DNA of 36,037 bases from Mycobacterium persicum (GTDB lineage Bacteria > Actinomycetota > Actinomycetes > Mycobacteriales > Mycobacteriaceae). Positions 15,276 through 23,167 of this stretch are shown in pieces. The stretch lies in NCBI RefSeq assembly GCF_002086675.1, contig NZ_MVIF01000059.1, positions 1-36,037 on the forward strand. Direction: 5' to 3'. The notes below the pieces were generated by a model. It searched no databases and was not told the origin of the DNA. It saw only the letters and a list, made by a program, of their open reading frames with translations. A program made the position numbers and the translations under genes. The stretch's first letter is position 1; every line of letters starts with the position of its first letter.

Positions 15276-16643
15276 TCAATCAGCTTCCGCGTCGTCGTCG
15301 GGCGCCAGCAGCTTCTCCGGGTGATGAAAGCTATTCGTTCTCGGTTGTCCGTGGTCCAGGTGCGGTGGCGGGATCCACTCGGTATCGCCGTTGGCAATCT
15401 TGCGGGTGGTGAATCCACCTTCTTCGACAAGTCGGTTGTCGGGTCCGCAGGCCAGGGTCAGCTGGTCGATGTCGGTGCGGTGGGTGGCCTTCCAGCCTTG
15501 GACATGGTGAACCTGGCTGTGGTAGGCGGGGGCATCGCATCCCGGCTTCGTACAGCCTCGATCCTTCGCGTAGAGCATGATTCGCTGCGCGGGGGACGCG
15601 ATGCGCTTGGTGTGATACAGCGTCAGGGCTTTGCCGCGATCGAATATAGCCAAATAGTGGTGAGCGTGGCCGGCCCAGCGGATCACATCCGACATGGGCA
15701 CCAAGCTGCCCCCACCCGTCAGACCCTTCCCGGCCGCGGCCTCGAGGTCTTTGAGGGTGGTGGTCACCACGATCGACACGGGCAACCCGTTGTGCTGACC
15801 CAACTCCCCCGACGCCAAGAGCCCCCGCAGTCCGGCGAGGAAGCCGTCATGGTTCCGCTGAGCCGGGCTGCGGTTGTCACGGCGCACCGCATCCGCATCG
15901 GGTGTGTTGTCGATGACCGGTGTTTCGTCGTCGGGGTTGCACGCCCCCGGGGCGGCCAGCTTGGCCAACACGGCCTCAACGGCGGCGCGCAACTCCGGGG
16001 TCAGCATGCCGCTGATCCGCGACATCCCGTCGAATTCCTGCTTGCCCAGTATGATGCCGCGCTTGCGGGCCCGCTCCTGGTCGCGGAATTCCCCGTCGGG
16101 GTTGAGCCAATCCATGATTCGCTGGGCGTATTTGGCCAATTCGTCGGGGCGGTACTCGCTGGCCTTGCGGGCCAGGTCGGCCTCGGCGGCTTCCCGGGTA
16201 GACAGGTCCACCTCGGCGGGCAGGTGCGCGAAGAAGCTGCGGATCACCTTGATGTGCCCGTCACCGATCACGCCGTCTCGTTGGGCGGCCGCGGTGGCGC
16301 TTAGCTGCGGCGCCAACGGCTCGCCGGTCAACGCGCGGCGTTCCCCAAGATCAGCTGCCTCGTCAATGCGCCGGCCTGCCTCGGCCTTGGTGATACGCAA
16401 CCTGTCGGCCAGTGCCGAGCGCAGTGTGCCACCCAGTTCTTCTTCGCTTGCCTGTAGGTCGAGTTGGTTGATCAACGTGTGTTGGGGCGTCCGCAGCCGG
16501 CGCGCCAGGCGTTCCAGCCGCTCCAGGGCCCGCAACCGTTCCGGGATGGTCAGTACGTCAAAAGACAACCCGCACAGCCTATCCACGTCCGCATCGAGCG
16601 CATCGAAGACCTCGACGATGCCTTCACGACTGCTCGAACCCAC
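15276..16643 (-). CDS. 13E12-family protein: DUF222 plus HNH nuclease-like domain
   Basis: About 455 residues matching the REP13E12 repeat family of mycobacteria. The N-terminal DUF222 region (VDRLCGLSFDVLT, then EEELGGTLRSALADRLRITKAEA) is followed by the conserved centre (GMSRISGMLTPELRAAVEAVLAKLAAPG). The C-terminal HNH-like zinc region has CTKPGCDAP, SQVHHVQGW and CGPDNRL. The last position is Asn-Arg where many HNH proteins have His-Asn. The start is set at GTG 16643 because family members begin just before SSREGIVEVFDAL; the frame is open 60 bp further up. These elements are multicopy and act as chromosomal repeats and integration targets. Inserted here relative to H37Rv gene order. Catalytic activity is unproven. 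Confidence 0.9.
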   Translation of the reverse strand: MGSSSREGIVEVFDALDADVDRLCGLSFDVLTIPERLRALERLERLARRLRTPQHTLINQLDLQASEEELGGTLRSALADRLRITKAEAGRRIDEAADLGERRALTGEPLAPQLSATAAAQRDGVIGDGHIKVIRSFFAHLPAEVDLSTREAAEADLARKASEYRPDELAKYAQRIMDWLNPDGEFRDQERARKRGIILGKQEFDGMSRISGMLTPELRAAVEAVLAKLAAPGACNPDDETPVIDNTPDADAVRRDNRSPAQRNHDGFLAGLRGLLASGELGQHNGLPVSIVVTTTLKDLEAAAGKGLTGGGSLVPMSDVIRWAGHAHHYLAIFDRGKALTLYHTKRIASPAQRIMLYAKDRGCTKPGCDAPAYHSQVHHVQGWKATHRTDIDQLTLACGPDNRLVEEGGFTTRKIANGDTEWIPPPHLDHGQPRTNSFHHPEKLLAPDDDAEAD

Positions 16644-16745
16644 GCCTGAAATTCTAGGGACGGCCACCGACAACAATCCCCGCAATGTGACCACTGAAAC
16701 CACAGTGACACAAGGGGTTTAGCGCCGAGATCGAGCGCCTACGGC

Positions 16746-17183
16746 TTACTCGACAGCCTTACCCGAGTGCATCTTCAACGCGGCGTCGACGTTGGCCTTC
16801 TTGTCTTCGCCAACGCCCTTCGCCGCGGCCTTCTTGCGCTTTGCCACAACGGTTTCGACCGCGCCGTTGAGCGCAGAGCCCAGCGGAAACCCGAGATAGT
16901 GGGTGAGGAAGACGGCCATCTCCTTCAGTTCCGTCTCGTCGAGTTCGCCGTTGAGCAGCGCGGCGTTGATCTGGATTTCGGCGAGGTCGCGACTTCCGAT
17001 GGCGGTCACCGCGGTCAACGTCATGATGCGCTTGTCACGCATCGACAACCCCGGTCGGGTCCAGATGGCGCCGAACAGGTGATCGACGGTGAGGTCGAAG
17101 TATGGGTCACCCTCGATGTTGGGCATCTCCCACCCGTACACCTCGTTCATCTTGTCCAGGCCCTTGCGGCGCAGCTCGTCCAT
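16746..17183 (-). CDS. Carboxymuconolactone-decarboxylase-like protein (Rv0771-like)
   Basis: A 145-residue protein of the carboxymuconolactone decarboxylase (AhpD-like) fold, with the block MRDKRIMTLTAVTAIGSRDLAEIQINAAL spread over residues 48-78 and FLTHYLGFP near residue 95. There is no CxxC, so it is not a peroxidatic AhpD. The C-terminal tail is Lys/Ala-rich. A GTG at 17184-17186 directly precedes the ATG at 17181-17183; the ATG is preferred because GAGGAG then sits at normal spacing. The TGA of the HIBADH gene overlaps this start by one base. Its decarboxylase role is inferred only from family and cluster context. Confidence 0.9.
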   Translation of the reverse strand: MDELRRKGLDKMNEVYGWEMPNIEGDPYFDLTVDHLFGAIWTRPGLSMRDKRIMTLTAVTAIGSRDLAEIQINAALLNGELDETELKEMAVFLTHYLGFPLGSALNGAVETVVAKRKKAAAKGVGEDKKANVDAALKMHSGKAVE

Positions 17184-18055
17184 CACGTCTCCTCAGCTAG
17201 GTCGGGATGCGGTACCCCGAGGCCGGCGGCCAACCGCTCCAACGCTAGCTTGGCCAACGGCAACTCGACCGATAGCGACTCCCCCAACGCCAATGCCAAA
17301 CCCAGGTCCTTCTCCCCCAGCGCCCGGGTGTGCTCCAGCAGCGGACGCAGCGGGTCGTCGGGTTTCATCGGCGCCGTCGTCTCGCGGAACATGATCGCTG
17401 CGGGGCCACCGGTGAGGGCATCGCTGTGGCGCACCACCATGGCGAGCGCCCGCAGGCTCAATCCGCTTGCCTCGGCCAACTTCTCCGCCTCGGCAGCCGC
17501 CGCGTAGGACACAAAGGTCAGCATGTTGCGGGCCAGCTTCATCCGGGTTCCGGCGCCCGGTTCGCCGGCATGGATCACCAGCGACGCCCACCGCCGGAAC
17601 GGCTCCTTGATCCGCTGGAACGTCTGGTCGTCGGCGCCCACCATGGTGACCAATTTGCCTTCGGCTGCTGCCCCCGGACCGCCGCTGACCGGAGCGTCCA
17701 CAACGTAGACGCCCTGCGGCCCGAGTTGTCGCGCCAGTTCGACTGCGGTGGTGTCGCTGATAGTGGAGTGAATCGCAATGATGGTGCCCGGCTTGGCATG
17801 TGCGGCCAGCCCGTCGGCACCGACGATCACACTGCGCACCTGAGCGTCGTCGAGCACGGTGACGCTGATGATGTCGGCGTCGGCAACCTCGGCAAGGCTC
17901 GCCGCCGCGGTGGCACCACCCTCGACGAACGGCGCCATGGCCTCGGCCCGCACATCGAAGACCGTCAGGCCTCCCGGCCAGCCGAGGTAGCGCTTGGCCA
18001 TCGGCGCACCCTGGTTGCCCAGGCCGATGTAGCCGAGTCGGGGTATCGCGGTCAT
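17183..18055 (-). CDS. 3-hydroxyisobutyrate dehydrogenase-like NAD(P)-dependent oxidoreductase (Rv0770-like)
   Basis: A 290-residue beta-hydroxyacid dehydrogenase. The Rossmann motif is GYIGLGNQGAPMAKR (residues 7-21). The substrate-binding signature DAPVSGGPGAAAEGKL lies near 120, and the catalytic lysine is in GTRMKLARNML (near 175). The start is the ATG at 18053-18055, before TAIPRLGYIGLG; the extra upstream residues of the open frame are antisense-like and lie over the SDR gene. This ATG overlaps the SDR stop (ATGA), and its own stop overlaps the next start, so the genes are tightly coupled. The true substrate could be any short hydroxyacid or a semialdehyde. Confidence 0.92.
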   Translation of the reverse strand: MTAIPRLGYIGLGNQGAPMAKRYLGWPGGLTVFDVRAEAMAPFVEGGATAAASLAEVADADIISVTVLDDAQVRSVIVGADGLAAHAKPGTIIAIHSTISDTTAVELARQLGPQGVYVVDAPVSGGPGAAAEGKLVTMVGADDQTFQRIKEPFRRWASLVIHAGEPGAGTRMKLARNMLTFVSYAAAAEAEKLAEASGLSLRALAMVVRHSDALTGGPAAIMFRETTAPMKPDDPLRPLLEHTRALGEKDLGLALALGESLSVELPLAKLALERLAAGLGVPHPDLAEET

Positions 18056-18804
18056 GATCGGATGACCTGTCCGCCATCGACATTGAAGATCTGCCCGGTG
18101 ATCCAGGAGGCCTGGTCGCTGAGCAGGAACAGGCACATTCCCACCAGGTCCTCGGGAGTTCCCATGCGAGACAGCGGAATCTGTTTGACCATGTGCTTGA
18201 CCAGCTCGCCGGGCGTCACAGTCCTGGTGGCCTCGGTGTCGATGGGCCCGGGTGCGATCGCGTTGATCCGAATCTTCATTCCGCCCAGCTCACGGGCAAG
18301 CTGCTGGGTGAGCCCGTTGACCCCGACTTTGGCCAGGCCGTAGAAGTTCGAGTACAGCCATGCCGCGGTGGACGACTGGTTGACGATCGCGCCGCCACCC
18401 CTGTTGGCCATGTGCTGGTACACCGCCCGGGTGCATACCAACGCGCCGTCGTGGTTGACGCTCATGAACTTCCGGTAGTAGTCCCACGGCACGGTCAGCA
18501 GCAGGTCGAGTTTCATGCCGCCGTATATCGCGGCGTTGTTCACCAGATAGTCGATGCCGCCGAATTCGCCGACGGTGCGCTGGGCCATGTCCTTGGCCGA
18601 TTCCTCGTCGGAAACGTCAACCGGCACTGAGATTGCCGTGCCACCGTCGGCGACGATCTGCTTGGCGACGGCCTCGGCGGCCGCGCCGTTGATGTCGGCG
18701 ACGACCACGGAGGCGCCTTCGCGGGCCAGGCCGTCGGCATAGGCCTTGCCGATACCCTGAGCAGCCCCGGTGACTATCGCCACCCTGTTCTCGAATTGAC
18801 CCAC
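18052..18804 (-). CDS. Short-chain dehydrogenase/reductase (Rv0769-like)
   Basis: A 250-residue classical SDR. It has the cofactor motif TGAAQGIG near residue 15, the structural NNAA motif, catalytic Ser in NQSSTAAW, and YGLAK as the YxxxK pair. The IAPGPIDTEA block and the C-terminal GQIFNVDGGQVI are also typical. The start is the GTG at 18802-18804, with an AGAGGAGA ribosome-binding site six bases upstream that includes the aldA stop codon. The open frame continues ten codons upstream, into aldA. It is coupled to the HIBADH gene by a 4-bp overlap. It probably oxidises or reduces an intermediate of the aldA pathway. Confidence 0.93.
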   Translation of the reverse strand: MGQFENRVAIVTGAAQGIGKAYADGLAREGASVVVADINGAAAEAVAKQIVADGGTAISVPVDVSDEESAKDMAQRTVGEFGGIDYLVNNAAIYGGMKLDLLLTVPWDYYRKFMSVNHDGALVCTRAVYQHMANRGGGAIVNQSSTAAWLYSNFYGLAKVGVNGLTQQLARELGGMKIRINAIAPGPIDTEATRTVTPGELVKHMVKQIPLSRMGTPEDLVGMCLFLLSDQASWITGQIFNVDGGQVIRS

Positions 18805-18814
18805 GCCGTCTCCT

Positions 18815-20284
18815 CTAATTTGCAGCTGTCGCAATCAGTTTGGCTTCCAGGTACTCCTCGAAACCGAGCAGCCCCATCTCGCGGCCAGTGCCGGACTGCT
18901 TGTAGCCGCCGAACGGCGCGTCGGCGGAATACCACACGCCGCCGTTGACGTTCACGGTGCCGACCCGCAGCCGCGCGGCGATCCCGGCGGCCCGCTGGGG
19001 GTCGGCGCTGTACACCGTGCCCGACAAGCCGTAGGGCGAGTCGTTGGCGATCCGGACGGCATCGTCGTCGCCGTCGTGGGCGATCACCGTCAGCACCGGC
19101 CCGAAGATCTCCTCCCGGGCGGGACGGGCCTCATTGGTCAGGCCCGCGATGACGGTCGGCTCGATGAAGTATCCGACTTCCTTGTCCGCCGGGCGGCCAC
19201 CGCCGCAGGCGAACGTCCCGCCCTCGGCGATCGCCAAGTCCAGATAGCTCTGCACCCGATCCCGTTGGCGCGCTGAAATCAAGGGGCCGCAAACGGTTCC
19301 GGGGTCATTCGGGTCGCCCGGCCTGATCGACGACATGGTTCGCGCCGCGATGGCGACAGCTTCGTCGTAACGGGCCCGAGGCACCACCAGTCGGGTGGTG
19401 ATCGCGCAGCCCTGGCCCGCGTGCACGGCGGCGGTGAACGCCGAAACCGAGCATGCCCCGGTTAAATCCGCGTCGTCGAGCACCACGAACGCCGACTTTC
19501 CGCCCAGCTCCAGGAACACCCTCTTGACGGTGGCGGCGGCGTCGGCCATCACGCTGCGTCCGGTCGCCGTGGAGCCGGTGAACGAAACCATGTCCACCCG
19601 AGGGTCTTTGGCCAGTAGCGCACCCAGGCCGTGGTCGCTGGAGGTGACGATGTTGACGACGCCGGGCGGAAAGTCGGTGTGGTTGGCGATGAGCTCACCG
19701 AGCACGGCCGCGCACCACGGCGTGTCCGGGGCGGGTTTGAGCACGACGGCGTTGCCGGCGGCCAGCGCCGGACCCAGCTTGGCCAGGTTGATCTGATGCG
19801 GGAAGTTCCACGGGGTGATCGCCCCGACGACGCCCACGGCTTCGCGCGCCAGGGTGCGCCGGGTCGGGATTCCCATCGGTGCCGCGCGGCCGAGATCCTG
19901 TTCCCAGCAATAGGACTCGGCAGTGTCGGCCGCGAACGCCAGGTCGTCGACCGGACCTTCCAACTGAGCCGCGGCGGTGAGCATCCGCGGCGCACCGACT
20001 TCGGAAATGGTCAGCGCTCGTAGCTCCTCGACGCTTTCGCGCATCGCGTCGCGCAGTTGACGCACACACCGCACCCGCAATTCGATGTTGCGCGACCAGT
20101 CGGTGTCATCGAAGGCGCGGCGCGCTGCTTCGATCGCGCGTCCCAGGTCCTGCGCGTCCGCATCGGCGGCGACGCCCAACACTTCCTCGGTGGCCGGATT
20201 GACCGTGGGGAAGGTGCCCGCGTTACCTTCGGACAGCTTCCCGTCGATGAACAGCGCACTGACTCCGTCGGCCAACAGGGCCAT
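18815..20284 (-). CDS. aldA: NAD(P)-dependent aldehyde dehydrogenase
   Basis: A full-length 489-residue ALDH that oxidises an aldehyde to the acid. Key residues: Asn160 in ITPWNFP, cofactor Lys183 in VLKPAPDTP, FTGSTATGR (235-243), Glu259 in LELGGKSAF and the nucleophile Cys293 in AGQGCAITTR. It starts at ATG 20282-20284 with GGGAGCGG upstream. It is the first gene of a minus-strand block aldA-SDR-HIBADH-CMD (ten bases, then overlapping junctions). Its promoter lies in the divergent region shared with the TetR gene, where repeated GGACA/TGTCC half-sites sit 26-72 bp upstream of its start. The equivalent is Rv0768. Confidence 0.95.
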   Translation of the reverse strand: MALLADGVSALFIDGKLSEGNAGTFPTVNPATEEVLGVAADADAQDLGRAIEAARRAFDDTDWSRNIELRVRCVRQLRDAMRESVEELRALTISEVGAPRMLTAAAQLEGPVDDLAFAADTAESYCWEQDLGRAAPMGIPTRRTLAREAVGVVGAITPWNFPHQINLAKLGPALAAGNAVVLKPAPDTPWCAAVLGELIANHTDFPPGVVNIVTSSDHGLGALLAKDPRVDMVSFTGSTATGRSVMADAAATVKRVFLELGGKSAFVVLDDADLTGACSVSAFTAAVHAGQGCAITTRLVVPRARYDEAVAIAARTMSSIRPGDPNDPGTVCGPLISARQRDRVQSYLDLAIAEGGTFACGGGRPADKEVGYFIEPTVIAGLTNEARPAREEIFGPVLTVIAHDGDDDAVRIANDSPYGLSGTVYSADPQRAAGIAARLRVGTVNVNGGVWYSADAPFGGYKQSGTGREMGLLGFEEYLEAKLIATAAN

Positions 20285-20309
20285 CTACCGCTCCCACCTG
20301 ATTCGTTGG

Positions 20310-20355
20310 CTGTCCGCTGGCTGAGAGGACAGTCGATTTGGATGGACAACTGTCC
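20310..20355. promoter_or_regulatory. Cluster of GGACA/TGTCC operator half-sites upstream of aldA
   Basis: Four half-sites occur within 46 bp: TGTCC at 20311-20315, GGACA at 20327-20331, GGACA at 20344-20348 and TGTCC at 20351-20355. The last two form TGGACA-AC-TGTCCG, the same pattern as the palindrome at the TetR start. CTGTCC/GGACAG (20310-20315/20327-20332) and GGACAGT/ACTGTCC (20327-20333/20349-20355) are also inverted repeats. The spacing of 16-17 bp between sites suggests two or more bound dimers. Confidence 0.65.
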
Positions 20356-20497
20356 GATATCGCTCTTTCGAACCATAGCTTCAGGCATCGTGATGGTGCA
20401 AGGGCAGCCGCCAGCCACCCGCTGACAGCGAGCAACGTGCCTATTGACATGCATTGTTGCCGCCGGGGTTGCCCACCGCCACGGCTGTCAGCTAGCG

Positions 20498-20511
20498 TGG
20501 ACAGGTGTCCA
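20498..20511. promoter_or_regulatory. Perfect palindrome TGGACA-N2-TGTCCA at the TetR start codon
   Basis: TGGACAGGTGTCCA has perfect 6-bp arms around GG and includes the GTG start codon of the TetR gene. A repressor bound here would block transcription or initiation of its own operon. It repeats the motif found upstream of aldA, which supports autoregulation. Confidence 0.65.
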
Positions 20512-21128
20512 GCGATGCACTGGTTACGGTCCCTGGCCAGGTGCCACAGGCGGGCGCCAGAGCACGCAACCGGCGCCAGGAAGAGACCTTTCGCAAGGTG
20601 CTGTCGGCCGGCATGCAGACCCTGCGGGAGAACTCCTACCCTGATCTGACGGTGCGGATGGTGGCGGCCCGGGCCAAGGTGGCTCCGGCCACCGCCTACA
20701 CCTATTTCTCGTCGAAGAATCACCTGATCGCCGAGGTCTACCTCGACCTGGTCCGGCAAGTCCCCTACTTCACCGACGTCAACGTCCCGATGCCCGCCCG
20801 GGTGGATCAGACGCTGCGCCACCTGGCCCTGGTGGTCGCCGACGAACCCGAGGTGGGTGCCGCGTGCACCGCCGCGCTGCTCGGCGGTGGTGCCGATCCC
20901 GCGGTACGGGCCGCGCGCGAGCGAATCGGCGCCGAGATCCACCGCCGGATCGCGTCGGCCATCGGACCCGACGCCGAGGCCGCCACCGTATCCGCCCTGG
21001 AGATGGCGTTTTTTGGGGCGCTGGTGCAAGCCGGCAGCGGCGAGTTCACCTATCACGAGATCGCCGACCGACTGGCCGACGTGGTGCGCCTCATTCTGAC
21101 CGGCGCCGAAAAGGCGGGTGACGCATGA
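20505..21128 (+). CDS. TetR-family transcriptional regulator (Rv0767c-like)
   Basis: A 207-residue TetR regulator. The helix-turn-helix domain covers about residues 24-72 (RQEETFRKVLSAGMQTL, then MVAARAKVAPATAYTYFSSKNHL), followed by a helical ligand-binding domain. It starts at GTG 20505, inside a perfect TGGACA-N2-TGTCCA palindrome, which is strong circumstantial evidence of self-repression. It is the first gene of the cyp123-cyp51 operon (its TGA overlaps the cyp123 ATG) and is divergent from aldA, so it most likely controls both arms. The effector may be a P450 substrate or a pathway intermediate; unknown. Confidence 0.93.
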   Translation: MSSDALVTVPGQVPQAGARARNRRQEETFRKVLSAGMQTLRENSYPDLTVRMVAARAKVAPATAYTYFSSKNHLIAEVYLDLVRQVPYFTDVNVPMPARVDQTLRHLALVVADEPEVGAACTAALLGGGADPAVRAARERIGAEIHRRIASAIGPDAEAATVSALEMAFFGALVQAGSGEFTYHEIADRLADVVRLILTGAEKAGDA

Positions 21129-22342
21129 GCGTCCATATCGGCAACCCCGACGTGGTCCTCGACCCCTACGACTACGACTTTCACGAGGATCCATACCCTT
21201 ACTACCGGCGGCTGCGTGACGAAGCGCCGCTGTACCACAACGAAGAACTCGGCTTCTGGGCGGTGTCGCGGCACCGGGATGTACATCAGGGTTTCCGCAA
21301 CAGCACAACGCTGTCCAACCGCGACGGCGTTTCACTGGATCCGGTGTCCCGCGGTCCGCATGCCGCCAAGACGATGTCGTTCCTGGCGATGGACGACCCG
21401 GCGCATCTTCGGTTACGCACGCTGGTGTCAAAAGGGTTCACCCCGCGCAGGATTCGAGAGCTGGAACCACGGGTGACCGAGCTGGCCGTGCAGCATCTGG
21501 ACAGCATGCTGGATCAGGCCGCATCCGGAACCGTCGACTATGTCGCCGAATTTGCCGGCAAACTGCCGATGGACGTGATCTCTGAACTGATGGGCGTCCC
21601 GGTCGCCGACCGCGACCGGATCAGGTCCATGGCCGACGGTGTCATGCACCGCGAGGACGGAATCACCGATGTGCCGGCGTCGGCGATCGAGGCGTCGATC
21701 AACTTGATCCTCTACTACCAGCAGATGATCGCCGAACGTCGGGCCGGGCCGACCGACGATCTGACCTCGGCGCTGCTTGCCGCCGAGATCGACGGCGACC
21801 GGCTCACCGACGAGGAGATCCTCGGGTTCATGTTCCTGATGGTGATCGCCGGCAACGAAACGACGACCAAACTCCTTGCCAATGCCGCGTATTGGGGCCA
21901 CAAGTTTCCCGACCAGCTGACCCCGGTCTACGCCGACCTGTCGCGGGTGCCGCTGTGGGTCGAGGAGACGCTGCGCTATGACACGTCCAGCCAGATCCTG
22001 GCCCGCACCGTCGTCGGTGAACTCACCCTCTACGACACCAGGATTCCCGAGGGCGACGTGATGCTGCTGCTGCCCGGGTCGGCTCACCGCGACGAGCGGG
22101 TCTTCGACAATCCCGACCAGTACCTGATCGGGCGGGAAATCGGTTCCAAGCTCCTGAGTTTCGGCAGCGGCGCACATTTCTGCCTGGGGGCCCACCTGGC
22201 GCGGATGGAGGCCCGGGTGGCGCTCACCGAACTGTTCACGCGGATCCGCGGATACCAGGTGGACGAGGCCAATGCCGTTCGCGTCCACTCCAGCAATGTC
22301 CGCGGGTTTGCTTCGCTACCGATAGCCGTGGAGGTCCGCTGA
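21125..22342 (+). CDS. cyp123: Cytochrome P450 (CYP123-like)
   Basis: A 405-residue P450. The I-helix motif is AGNETTTK, ExxR lies in EETLRY, and the heme loop is FGSGAHFCLGAHLAR with axial Cys353. The position between the TetR and SDR genes next to cyp51 identifies it as the CYP123 (Rv0766c) orthologue, whose substrate is not known. ATG 21125 overlaps the TetR stop (ATGA). The SDR start codon follows its TGA without a gap. Electrons probably come from the 3Fe-4S ferredoxin encoded downstream in the same operon. Confidence 0.95.
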   Translation: MSVHIGNPDVVLDPYDYDFHEDPYPYYRRLRDEAPLYHNEELGFWAVSRHRDVHQGFRNSTTLSNRDGVSLDPVSRGPHAAKTMSFLAMDDPAHLRLRTLVSKGFTPRRIRELEPRVTELAVQHLDSMLDQAASGTVDYVAEFAGKLPMDVISELMGVPVADRDRIRSMADGVMHREDGITDVPASAIEASINLILYYQQMIAERRAGPTDDLTSALLAAEIDGDRLTDEEILGFMFLMVIAGNETTTKLLANAAYWGHKFPDQLTPVYADLSRVPLWVEETLRYDTSSQILARTVVGELTLYDTRIPEGDVMLLLPGSAHRDERVFDNPDQYLIGREIGSKLLSFGSGAHFCLGAHLARMEARVALTELFTRIRGYQVDEANAVRVHSSNVRGFASLPIAVEVR

Positions 22343-23167
22343 ATGCCCCGCTTTCAACCACACCCGGACCGCAGGCCGGCGATAGTCGCCGGCGCGTCCT
22401 CGGGCATCGGCGCCGCCACCGCGATAGAGCTTGCCGCCCACGGGTTTCCGGTCGCTCTGGGTGCGCGGCGCGTGGACAAATGCCAGGAGATCGCCGAGAA
22501 GATCCAGGCCGACGGGGGCGAGGCGGTGGCGCTGCCCCTCGACGTCACCGATCCCGACTCGGTCAAGGACTTCGTGCACCGGGCCGCCGAACAACTCGGC
22601 GACATCGAGGTTCTGGTCGCCGGGGCCGGCGACAGCTACTTCGGACGGCTGCACGAAACCGACACCGAAAGCTTTGAATCGCAGGTCCAGATCCACCTGA
22701 TCGGGGCTAACCGGCTGGCCACAGCGGTGCTGCCGGGCATGCTGGACCGTCAGCGCGGTGACCTGATCTTCGTCGGCTCGGATGTGGCGCTGCGTCAGCG
22801 TCCGCACATGGGCGCCTACGGGGCGGCGAAGGCCGGGCTGGTGGCAATGGTGACCAATCTGCAGATGGAGCTCGAAGGAACCGGTGTGCGCGCGTCGATC
22901 GTGCATCCGGGCCCGACCAAGACCGGGATGGGCTGGACCCTGCCGGTGGAGTCGATCGGGCCGGCCCTGCAGGACTGGGCTAAATGGGGTCAGGCGCGCC
23001 ACAACTACTTCCTGCGGGCATCCGATATCGCCCGGGCCATCACGTTTGTCGCGGAGACACCCCGGGGCGGCTTTGTGGTGAACATGGAGCTGCAGCCCGA
23101 AGCGCCGCTGGCCAACGCCGCAGAGCGGCACCAGCTCAGGGTCGACGAGGGAAAGCTGGATTCATGA
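22343..23167 (+). CDS. Short-chain dehydrogenase/reductase (Rv0765c-like)
   Basis: A 274-residue SDR lying between two P450 genes. The cofactor motif is AGASSGIGAAT (near residue 17), with AGAGDS replacing the usual NNAG, catalytic Ser in FVGSDVAL and YGAAK as YxxxK. The ATG at 22343 directly follows the cyp123 stop and has GGAGGTCC upstream, inside the cyp123 end. The TGA overlaps the cyp51 ATG. It may act on a sterol or other hydroxylated product of the flanking P450s; this is inferred from context only. Confidence 0.93.
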   Translation: MPRFQPHPDRRPAIVAGASSGIGAATAIELAAHGFPVALGARRVDKCQEIAEKIQADGGEAVALPLDVTDPDSVKDFVHRAAEQLGDIEVLVAGAGDSYFGRLHETDTESFESQVQIHLIGANRLATAVLPGMLDRQRGDLIFVGSDVALRQRPHMGAYGAAKAGLVAMVTNLQMELEGTGVRASIVHPGPTKTGMGWTLPVESIGPALQDWAKWGQARHNYFLRASDIARAITFVAETPRGGFVVNMELQPEAPLANAAERHQLRVDEGKLDS

